Shown piece by piece: positions 57,081-64,000 of a stretch of 64,000 nucleotides of DNA (within the stretch, counting starts at the first letter, position 1; each line of letters starts with the position of its first letter). The stretch lies in assembly GCF_000236905.1 (NCBI RefSeq), contig NC_016528.1, positions 568,001-632,000 of the forward strand, in the 5' to 3' direction. The position numbers were made by a program, and so were the translations under genes. The notes under the pieces are model-generated. The model was given only the letters and a program-made list of their open reading frames with translations, had not been told where the DNA came from and did not search any database. The stretch is from Tetrapisispora phaffii CBS 4417 (Eukaryota > Ascomycota > Saccharomycetes > Saccharomycetales > Saccharomycetaceae).

Positions 57081-58052
57081 TTATTCATATCCATCTCCTC
57101 CGAAAGTAAGTAATCCTCCTCCAGTTGATCTAGAATGTCTAGAGAAATAGTCGAAATCAATTGAAATTGCATTCGCTAATAGTACTGCTCTTTCATCAAG
57201 AGTCATGACATTCGTGGATAATGTTTCTGGAGGATATATGTTTTCAAATGATCTTGTTGAGTCGAATCTTACTATATAAATGCCTGTGTCGGTGAATAAT
57301 TCTCTGCCAATACCTACCCAATTTCTATCAACTCCACCTATTATTTTATTGTTTTTATCGCGTACAGCGAATTCGAATGATAAGAATGGTGCATCGATAA
57401 CACCAAATTGTTTGAAGTATGGATCAGAACTTGTCTGTTCCTCATCTCTTGTGTTCGCAAATAATTCGTATTTACGTCGCCAAGCATGCCATTTTTGAAC
57501 TGATTCGCCAACAACTTGACTTCCTTCATCAAATTGTCCTGTTTCCTCATTTGGCAATATGGCTTGTATATGTGAATTCACCCATGAAAATGGTCTCTTG
57601 ATAGTCAATATCACATTATTATAGTTGTCAAATACATCAACGGTGAACGGTCTATGAAGTTTAGACAATTGTCTCAATGCAGCTTTACCGATTGAATAGT
57701 CACGTTCTTCAATACGTCCCAATGCATTACCACGAACGTCCATAATCTTATATTTATTCGCTTGCTCAAAACCGACAACAATGTTCATCACTTCGATCTG
57801 TCTCTCGATTATAATAGTAGGTTCGTTTAAGATGGAAGTAGCAACAGGAGTGCTGGACAATATCGAAGCTTTCTCTGTGCTGACATCACTGTAGTTTGTG
57901 TATGATATTCTATTTTTGTGATCGTGCGACGGTCTTCTTCTGAATGACGGATTACCCACGGCTTGTTTAACCAGGTGCGTTGTGGAGAGGGACCTCCTAA
58001 CCAGAAGAGGTATCCTATTACATATAAACATTTCAACTCTGCTGGTTTTCAT
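57081..58052 (-). CDS. AIM25: phospholipid scramblase-family mitochondrial protein Aim25
   Basis: A 323-residue protein. A basic, Ser/Thr/Arg-rich N-terminus (MKTSRVEMFICNRIPLLVRRSLSTTH) looks like a mitochondrial presequence. From about residue 75 the protein follows the scramblase/Tubby-like fold: LNEPTIIIERQIEVMNIVVGFEQANKYKI, then PFSWVNSHIQAILP and RFDSTRSFENIYPPETL. It has the lengths and order typical of S. cerevisiae Aim25 (YJR100C, 327 aa). Aim25 is a mitochondrial protein affecting mitochondrial morphology and stress response. Scramblase activity has not been established for it from sequence. SOD1 (YJR104C) follows on the same strand with intervening S. cerevisiae genes missing. Confidence 0.9.
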   Translation of the reverse strand: MKTSRVEMFICNRIPLLVRRSLSTTHLVKQAVGNPSFRRRPSHDHKNRISYTNYSDVSTEKASILSSTPVATSILNEPTIIIERQIEVMNIVVGFEQANKYKIMDVRGNALGRIEERDYSIGKAALRQLSKLHRPFTVDVFDNYNNVILTIKRPFSWVNSHIQAILPNEETGQFDEGSQVVGESVQKWHAWRRKYELFANTRDEEQTSSDPYFKQFGVIDAPFLSFEFAVRDKNNKIIGGVDRNWVGIGRELFTDTGIYIVRFDSTRSFENIYPPETLSTNVMTLDERAVLLANAISIDFDYFSRHSRSTGGGLLTFGGDGYE

Positions 58053-58803
58053 ACGTTTCGTTAAGTTGTCATCATGACATGTGTCAACGAAGATTCTGAA
58101 ATATTTCTATGCAGCGACTAAGCTTTTTTTTTCTAGAAGCCTTATATTTTAATCTCGCTGCGCGAAAATTGGCAAGGTGCCACCTAGCTGCCCACTATCA
58201 AACTTGAAGAGCCTACTTAACCTCCCGACTCACTACCGAATCTGAAAAGCCTAGTTATGCAGCAGATGCAAGGCACAAGAAGTCGTTGGAATGGATATGA
58301 GGAAGGCAATGTGTTCAAGGGACCACGTTTGTATAACTGTATGTTCTTATTTGGCATATTCCTCCTTATCAAGAAATGTGGCACAGTAGATGGTTTTTCA
58401 ATGACCTCTCCTAGCATGCGAAAATTTACGGGTGTTATAGAACTCAATTAGAATTGGAATGTTAAGATAGTTAAGCTTGCCACCTGGGAGTAGTTACTAT
58501 GCCCTTGTATCAGGGACGCCAGTATTTTTCAATTGAAAATAGCCGCCACTCAATGGCACTTGCATTCAACTGAACAAGAAATAATGATACAAGACATCCA
58601 ACCTCGAATTAACGTGAGATGTTTGGATACGATGGAGACAAAAAGACCATTACAATTGCACTACATGCGTCTCTTTAAGCGAATCGATATGTATTTGCGT
58701 ATATACACATATTTATTGATTTATGTACATGTGCAAATTTTGTTTCATTTGTAGCATTGAGCTAAAGTGTGTGTTTTCTTAATCTTCACAGTGCAGAATA
58801 TAG
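58053..58803. other. intergenic: AIM25 promoter and SOD1 3' flank
   Basis: About 0.75 kb with no convincing gene. The plus-strand frames at 58257 and 58533 have ATG starts but no recognisable products. RSM26, VPS25 and URA8, which lie here in S. cerevisiae, are absent. Confidence 0.5.
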
Positions 58804-59271
58804 TTAAGCGTTAGTGACACCAATAACACCGCAGGCGTTTCTACCACCAGCATTACCGGTTGTTAAGGAGTCTGCGTGACCACCCAAACCATAATCATCG
58901 GTGCCGGAGTGAACAACGACGGATCTACCAATAACAGAGGTTGGGCCGATCAACTTGACCAGCTTGTCGGTGAAGGCACCCTTGGCGACACCTTTGGCAT
59001 CGGCCTTGATGTTACCCATGTCACCGACGTGTCTGTCTTCAGAGTTTGGATGACCATGAGTCTTGTTGAATGGGTTAAAATGTGCACCAGCAGAAGTACA
59101 ACCGTTAGTGACGTCACCGAATTCGTGGACGTGGAAACCACGTTCAGAGTTTGGAGTATTGCCGGTAATTTCGTAAGTCACGGTAGTAGGCTCATCTTCA
59201 GACTTTTGTTCGAAGTAAACTATACCGGAAACCTCGGTATCACCCTTTAAAATAGCAACAGCTTTGACCAT
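58804..59271 (-). CDS. SOD1: Cu,Zn superoxide dismutase Sod1
   Basis: A 155-residue enzyme, one residue longer than S. cerevisiae Sod1 (YJR104C). Metal ligands are all present: His47 and His49 (GFHVHEFGD), bridging His64, His72 and His81, Asp84, and His121. The disulfide cysteines are Cys58 and Cys147 and the electrostatic-guidance arginine is Arg144 ([11 protein letters not shown]). It converts superoxide to oxygen and hydrogen peroxide in the cytosol and mitochondrial intermembrane space, and needs the chaperone Ccs1. Codon use is biased, as expected for an abundant protein. Confidence 0.98.
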   Translation of the reverse strand: MVKAVAILKGDTEVSGIVYFEQKSEDEPTTVTYEITGNTPNSERGFHVHEFGDVTNGCTSAGAHFNPFNKTHGHPNSEDRHVGDMGNIKADAKGVAKGAFTDKLVKLIGPTSVIGRSVVVHSGTDDYGLGGHADSLTTGNAGGRNACGVIGVTNA

Positions 59272-61161
59272 TTTGTGTATAACTGAACTTATTTGTTTAG
59301 AATTAAAATCTTCCTTATGGCAGCGTGTTGGATAATATATCTATATAATAACAATACGCTTGATCATATAGTTTTAAAACAAAGAAAATAACGGCAAAAA
59401 TGAAAAAGCTGTCAGAGGAAAATTAAAAGAATATTTTATATTATTGTTCCCTTTATATAGGTGTTCTAATATGATATGATATAATAGAATCACTTAAACA
59501 TACTAAGAAGTTAGTGTATGCAGGAATACCTGCGAATGAATGGATATGTAAGTAGGGGAGATTTACACAGTATACAGTGTGTGGTATACATTTCCAATTC
59601 ATTTCTAATTTCATTCCTCACGAGAACAAGCAAATCAGCTAAGAAAACGCACATGACATGTTGTTTGATGGGGAGGCGCTTTTTTGAGCATTTGATACCC
59701 CCCTTATTATCACTGAATGAGCAAACCAGCCCGTCTATAATGCCGAATTCGGGCCGTTAACTTTCCCATCTCTTAGGCTGGCGTGCAGTAATTTTTCGGA
59801 CAACGGAGAGTTTCAGTGTCGTGTTTCGTGATGAAGTGTGCAGTATGGAGACCCGGTCGGGGCTGAACCACCCAGATACAAATTAGGATAATTGAGTGAA
59901 ACGCGGGTTAACGAAAAAGAACAGAATGGAACAATCCATGGAACCCTAGTCACGTGAGTGTAAATGGTCATTCATCTTAGCTTTTTTATTGTTATTTCCT
60001 GATGGTATCGAATCGTTTTCGTAAATACTGACAATTAACAATATAACAAAATATATGTATCCACACTTAAAAATAATTATGACATTTCCGTACAAATTAT
60101 GACAAATGTCCGTTACTAAAATACTATTTGTCGTGGTTTTGATTTATCTCCACCGGATAAAACATTGATAACATGACAAGTTCCCGATCGATCGATCTCA
60201 ATAATACTTCAACACCTTGTCGTGTGGTGGTACAAGATCACTTTCAACGAAATACGTGCAAGTTTCTCACTTGGAATTACTGCATTCTCTCTCTGTCTCT
60301 CTTTTCACGGAAAGCAAGGCCTGTTGGCGCGCGCATATCTTTCTCCGCATGTTGTTTCGAAATGAAATAACAAAAACGCCGCTTTTGGAAGTAGTTTTCC
60401 AATTCTGGAAGCGCCCTGTTATGCGTGCTTACCCTGGATAATGACGCTTTACCCTGCTGTTGTCGTAACCAATATCCAAAAAAGCAATGAAACAAGCGCA
60501 CATACTTCGAACAGTTTATTCGATCTTGTTATTCCATTTCGGTACTAACATACTCTGGCACTTTATTAGGATATCATCTACATTCTGGTTTCCCTATTCA
60601 ATACCAGAAGAGAATATCAAATATCGAAAAAAAAATTTCAATGCCCTAACTATTCAAATCAAGTTTCGAAGTTATATTCATTATTTCACTATGGCTGTTT
60701 CTTTCTTTTTTCATAGTCGTTTCTGTTCATCAATAAAAATTATGTATGTCTTAAATGTGATTGTAAGAGCAAAGCAAAAAATCTCTTCACAATAGGCGAT
60801 GGCTTTAACAATCACTATTTGTCCTAGTTTTCATTTGGATTCTTATCTGATTTGAAAAATTTTCTTTTCTCCAACGGAACTATAAATACCAGACCATTTT
60901 GTAATTGATTTAAATATATTTCTCTTATCTCACCTAATCTCATGTGTATCTGTTTCGCTATAAATCAATTTCTTATCACAAAAAACCATTCTTTATGCTA
61001 TGTCTATCTGTTAAGCCTTGTTCTTCTCTCTTTTTTTGCCTTCTTTGTATGAAACCATTCTTAGCTTACATATAGATTCAACCAACAGAAGCAACCATTG
61101 ATACCGGATTGGTCTCTCCCTCCAGTCTCAGCCATCAACTCGTATATAAATACTCATTACA
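59272..61161. other. 1.9-kb divergent promoter region SOD1 / FUI1
   Basis: The longest ordinary spacer in the window. It joins a YJR-track block to an YBL-track block. It contains a TCACGTGA palindrome at 59951-59958, an RRPE-like TGAAAAATTTTC at 60853-60864, and three CTTATC (GATAAG) sites nearer FUI1. Small frames at 59518, 60173 and 60487 have no relatives and are not called. Confidence 0.55.
60842..60977 (-). promoter_or_regulatory. three GATAAG sites upstream of FUI1
   Basis: CTTATC occurs at 60842-60847, 60924-60929 and 60972-60977, which is GATAAG on the minus strand, 185-320 bp before the FUI1 start. Closely spaced GATAAG elements bind Gln3, Gat1 and Dal80 in nitrogen-catabolite-sensitive promoters. 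Regulation of this gene by nitrogen source is an inference. Confidence 0.5.
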
Positions 61162-62997
61162 ATGCATCAATTCTCATCGGATAGTCAATCTGTATCCAGC
61201 ATGAGCAAAGACAAAGCTACTGGCTACTCTTTGAATAAAGATGATGATATCATTTTAACCTCTAAATCGATCGGTGATGATTTCATTACGGAAACGGTAT
61301 CTGAACAAGAATCCATTGACAAAGTTTACGACAATGATGCATCAGGTTGGTTTCATAAAGCTATAGAGTATTTATCCGTTAAAGGTCCAAATGGTGAACA
61401 AGGTATCGTGGAAACTTACTTATACAATGACGATCTTCGTCCGGTTGAAGCCGAACGTAGAGTCTGGACATGGAGACAATATATCTACTTTTGGATATCC
61501 GGTTCTTTCAACGTTAACACATGGCAAATTTCGGCCACTGGTTTACAACTAGGTTTAAACTGGTGGCAAACTTGGATTTGTATCTGGGTTGGTTATTTCT
61601 TCGTCGCTATCTTTTTGGTCGCTGGTTCTCGTGTCGGTAACATGTACCACATCTCTTTCCCAATCGCTTCTCGTATTTCCTATGGTCCATATTTCGCCAT
61701 TTGGGTCGTTTTGAATAGAGTTGTCATGGCTTGTGTTTGGTTCTCTACTCTAGCTTGGTTAGGAGGTGAATGTGTTCAATTGATGCTAAGAACAATCTTC
61801 GGTAACGATCTACCACAAAGGTTAGGTGACCACATCCAAGATCCAAACTTAAATAACTACCAATTCATGTGTTTCATGCTATTTTGGATCGTTGGCTTGC
61901 CTTTCTTATGGTTTCCACCTCACAAGCTACGTCATGTCTTTGCTGTCAAAGCAGTATTGGCTCCAATCGCTGCTTTTGCATTCTTGATTTGGACTTTGAT
62001 CAAAGCTGATGGTAAGTTAGCATTTGGTAACTTAACCGGTGGATCAGCTCTATCTAAATCTGCAACTGCCTGGGCTGTTATCAGATCCATAATGAGTGCC
62101 TTGGATAACTTTTCCACATTGATTTTAAATGCTGCTGATTTCTCTCGTTTCGCCAAATCGCCAAAATCATCTACGTATTCTCAATTCATTGCTTTGCCAT
62201 TATGTTACGCAATCATCTCCTTGATTGGTATCTTAACCACAAGTGCTGCCTACAATATGTACGGTATTAACTACTGGAGTCCTTTAGACGTTTTAGACCG
62301 TTACTTAGATAACTTCAACAAAGGTAACAGAGCTGGTGTCTTTTTAATTTCCTTTGTTTTTGCTTTCGATCAATTATCCTCCAATTTAGCTGGTAATGCA
62401 ATTCCAGCTGGTACAGATATGACAGCTTTGTTCCCAAAATTCATTAACATTAGAAGAGGTTCTTACATTTGTGCTGCTTTGGCCCTATGTATCTGTCCAT
62501 GGGATCTAATGGCTTCATCTTCTAAGTTCACTACTGCTTTAAGTGCATATGCCGTTTTCTTATCTGCTATTGCTGGTGTGCAATTCGCTGATTATTTCAT
62601 TGTCAGAAAGGGTTACATCAATGTTTACCATTGTTACACTAACAGAATGGACTCCTTCTACATGTATAACAAATATGGTACTAATTGGAGAGCTGTTGTT
62701 GCGTACATTGCTGGTATTGTTCCAAATTTCACCGGGTTCATTGGTTCATTGGAAATATCTGTTCCAGAAGGTGCCATGAAAGTTTACTACTTAAACTATT
62801 TCATTGGTTACTTTGTTTCTGCTCTAGTATACATTATTTTAGTTTACTACTTCCCAATTAAAGGTGTTCCAAACAATGCTAAGATCACCGACAGAGTATG
62901 GTACGAAAGTTGGATTGAAGTTGAAAATTTCACTGAAACCAGAGCTTCATACGAAAAATTCGGTGACGAAAATGTTGAAGTCAGACAGAGTGTCTGA
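61162..62997 (+). CDS. FUI1: NCS1-family plasma-membrane permease, uridine permease Fui1 type
   Basis: A 611-residue transporter with a ~100-residue cytosolic acidic N-terminus and about twelve membrane segments. The signature stretch from residue 91 (DLRPVEAERRVWTW, WISGSFNVNTWQISATGLQLG, GSRVGNMYHISFPIASR) and the later SALDNFSTLILNAADFSRF and GTDMTALFPKFINIRRGSY are closest to Fui1, with FUR4, DAL4 and THI7 as more distant relatives. Fui1 (YBL042C, 639 aa) imports uridine by proton symport. The convergent neighbour resembles ECM13 (YBL043W), the same arrangement as in S. cerevisiae. Optimal codons suggest strong expression. Substrate is inferred from similarity. Confidence 0.9.
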   Translation: MHQFSSDSQSVSSMSKDKATGYSLNKDDDIILTSKSIGDDFITETVSEQESIDKVYDNDASGWFHKAIEYLSVKGPNGEQGIVETYLYNDDLRPVEAERRVWTWRQYIYFWISGSFNVNTWQISATGLQLGLNWWQTWICIWVGYFFVAIFLVAGSRVGNMYHISFPIASRISYGPYFAIWVVLNRVVMACVWFSTLAWLGGECVQLMLRTIFGNDLPQRLGDHIQDPNLNNYQFMCFMLFWIVGLPFLWFPPHKLRHVFAVKAVLAPIAAFAFLIWTLIKADGKLAFGNLTGGSALSKSATAWAVIRSIMSALDNFSTLILNAADFSRFAKSPKSSTYSQFIALPLCYAIISLIGILTTSAAYNMYGINYWSPLDVLDRYLDNFNKGNRAGVFLISFVFAFDQLSSNLAGNAIPAGTDMTALFPKFINIRRGSYICAALALCICPWDLMASSSKFTTALSAYAVFLSAIAGVQFADYFIVRKGYINVYHCYTNRMDSFYMYNKYGTNWRAVVAYIAGIVPNFTGFIGSLEISVPEGAMKVYYLNYFIGYFVSALVYIILVYYFPIKGVPNNAKITDRVWYESWIEVENFTETRASYEKFGDENVEVRQSV

Positions 62998-63548
62998 TGA
63001 AATTCGTTCTTTATCATTTATGAGGAGAACCACGATGTTACATTCTTATCCATTAATTTTGTAATCTGCATGATTTGAATGATGTCGTGGTTTTAATTCT
63101 TTTTACCTTTGCATATCTATATCTCATTATTTATTCTTTTATTTTGACAATCATAAGATCGTGATCTAAAAATCTAGATAGTTTCATTTGCATATATAGT
63201 AATATTTATAGTCATACCCAAATATATTTTCATTACTATCATTACATTGCGTTCCGTTTATTTTGTTCTTGGAATATTATTATGTCATTAAAATATACGT
63301 GAACTTAAAAAGTGTTAAATAAATAAATATTTACAATCTCCATGTTTTTTCAGTTACAGTAGTGTCACAGAATCAACGTGACACAGTTGGGAGGGGGATG
63401 GGGGCTTGTTTGCTTAAGAATATATTATTAAAGTCTGCTACAATGTAGTGACTAAATTGAGAATGAAGTAGGGTCATTAAAAGAGTTCTTGTTTCGTTAT
63501 TGTCATATATACATATAGGTATGTGCATGCATGTGCTTCTAGTGATTA
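62998..63548. other. convergent 3' flanks of FUI1 and the ECM13-like gene
   Basis: AT-rich, with a GGGAGGGGGATGGGGG purine tract near 63390. No gene is recognised. Confidence 0.5.
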
Positions 63549-64000
63549 TCACACTCCGATTGTTTTAAACACAGGCAATTGTAAATTTTGACTCATTACA
63601 AATGATGGCATTCTCATATCTGCCAAATCATTTGATTCTGAATTTGATCTTGATAATTGCAATTCAATTTTGTTAGCACTGTCAAGTACATACTCATTGT
63701 CTTCTTCATCACTGAAGATATCTAATTCATCATAATCTAAATCGCTATCTTCGCTTTCGTCACTGTCGTCATAGTCATCCGAAGTGTCAGAAACTGAAGG
63801 AGGAGCATTTACATTATCATCATCATTGTCAATTGCCGTTGCAGATTGATAATGGATAGGCATTGGGCTTGAATTATATAAACAAATTTTATCCATTACA
63901 GAATCCAATAAATTTGCGTGTCCAATGACTACACGTAATTGAATATCTCTTCTTCGAGAAGTCTTCAAATTGTACATTTGTCTTCCGGCATTGAACAATT
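63549..64000 (-). CDS. ECM13: ECM13/YJR115W-like protein, 5' end at or beyond the window edge
   Basis: The frame is open from the stop at 63549 to the window end, about 150 codons. The first in-window ATG is at 63977 (MYNLKTSRRRD); upstream codons remain open, so the start may lie outside. The N-terminal motif RRRDIQLRVVIGHANLLDSVMDKI is basic and helical. The centre is very acidic (SDDYDDSDESEDSDLDYDE) and the C-terminus reads NLQLPVFKTIGV. This resembles, from memory, the small stress-induced Ecm13 and YJR115W paralogues, whose function is unknown. Convergence with a FUI1 gene copies YBL043W-YBL042C and supports the call. Identification is tentative. Confidence 0.55.
   Translation of the reverse strand, partial: LFNAGRQMYNLKTSRRRDIQLRVVIGHANLLDSVMDKICLYNSSPMPIHYQSATAIDNDDDNVNAPPSVSDTSDDYDDSDESEDSDLDYDELDIFSDEEDNEYVLDSANKIELQLSRSNSESNDLADMRMPSFVMSQNLQLPVFKTIGV

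Noticed and set aside
59532..59543. CSRE-like CGAATGAATGGA near SOD1
   Set aside because: It differs from the consensus and has no partner site, and SOD1 is not a known gluconeogenic target. Most likely chance.
1..64000. CRISPR arrays, bacterial operons or ribosome binding sites
   Set aside because: The genes and tRNA are those of a yeast nuclear chromosome. No regularly spaced direct repeats were seen.

Overview
This window is nuclear DNA of a budding yeast of the family Saccharomycetaceae. The genes are intron-poor and closely packed. Intergenic DNA is AT-rich, and the proteins match Saccharomyces cerevisiae families over their full length. The gene order interleaves two S. cerevisiae sister tracks: chromosome II right arm (YBR260-YBR279) with chromosome X left arm (YJL048-YJL069), then YJL076-YJL089 with YKR011-YKR020. 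Many single-copy neighbours of those tracks are absent. This is the double-synteny pattern expected of a lineage that shares the yeast whole-genome duplication but lost duplicates differently from S. cerevisiae (the Vanderwaltozyma, Tetrapisispora, Kazachstania or Naumovozyma type). I cannot name the species.

Layout. 1-29.6 kb: RGD1 (cut by the window edge), MIC12/AIM5, YPT10, UBX6/7, CHM7, PEP8, TIM54, LOG1, EFM2, IKS1, BIT61/BIT2, BTN1, SDH8, PPS1, a 1.7-kb gene-free stretch, PAF1, S-formylglutathione hydrolase and UTP18. 29.7-34.0 kb: an accessory island with a tRNA-Cys(GCA) gene, two solo Ty1/copia-type LTRs in inverted orientation, further decayed sequence, and two small genes I do not recognise. 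34.3-56 kb: NET1, a YKR011C homologue, a PRY-family secreted sterol-binding protein, SCP160, YPT52, IRS4/TAX4, VPS51, ARG3 and SIP4. 57-64 kb: AIM25, SOD1, a FUI1-type uridine permease and the edge of an ECM13/YJR115W-like gene. SIP4-AIM25 and SOD1-FUI1 are junctions between blocks that lie apart in S. cerevisiae.

The genes are housekeeping and do not form operons. Several share themes. Endosome and vacuole trafficking is represented by YPT10, YPT52, PEP8/VPS26, VPS51, BTN1 and CHM7. Mitochondrial function is represented by MIC12, TIM54, SDH8 and AIM25. Nucleolar function and ribosome biogenesis are represented by NET1 and UTP18, the latter with RRPE and PAC promoter motifs. Nutrient-responsive genes are ARG3 (Gcn4-type sites), SIP4 and FUI1 (a GATA-site cluster). 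Several start codons were moved inward to the first ATG, because the longest open frame began at TTG or GTG.

The most interesting non-coding structures are the inverted LTR pair beside the tRNA gene, a perfect 19-bp hairpin downstream of PRY, a cluster of Reb1-type sites in the YKR011C/PRY divergent promoter, and the gene-free stretch before PAF1. I found no clear new multi-gene system.
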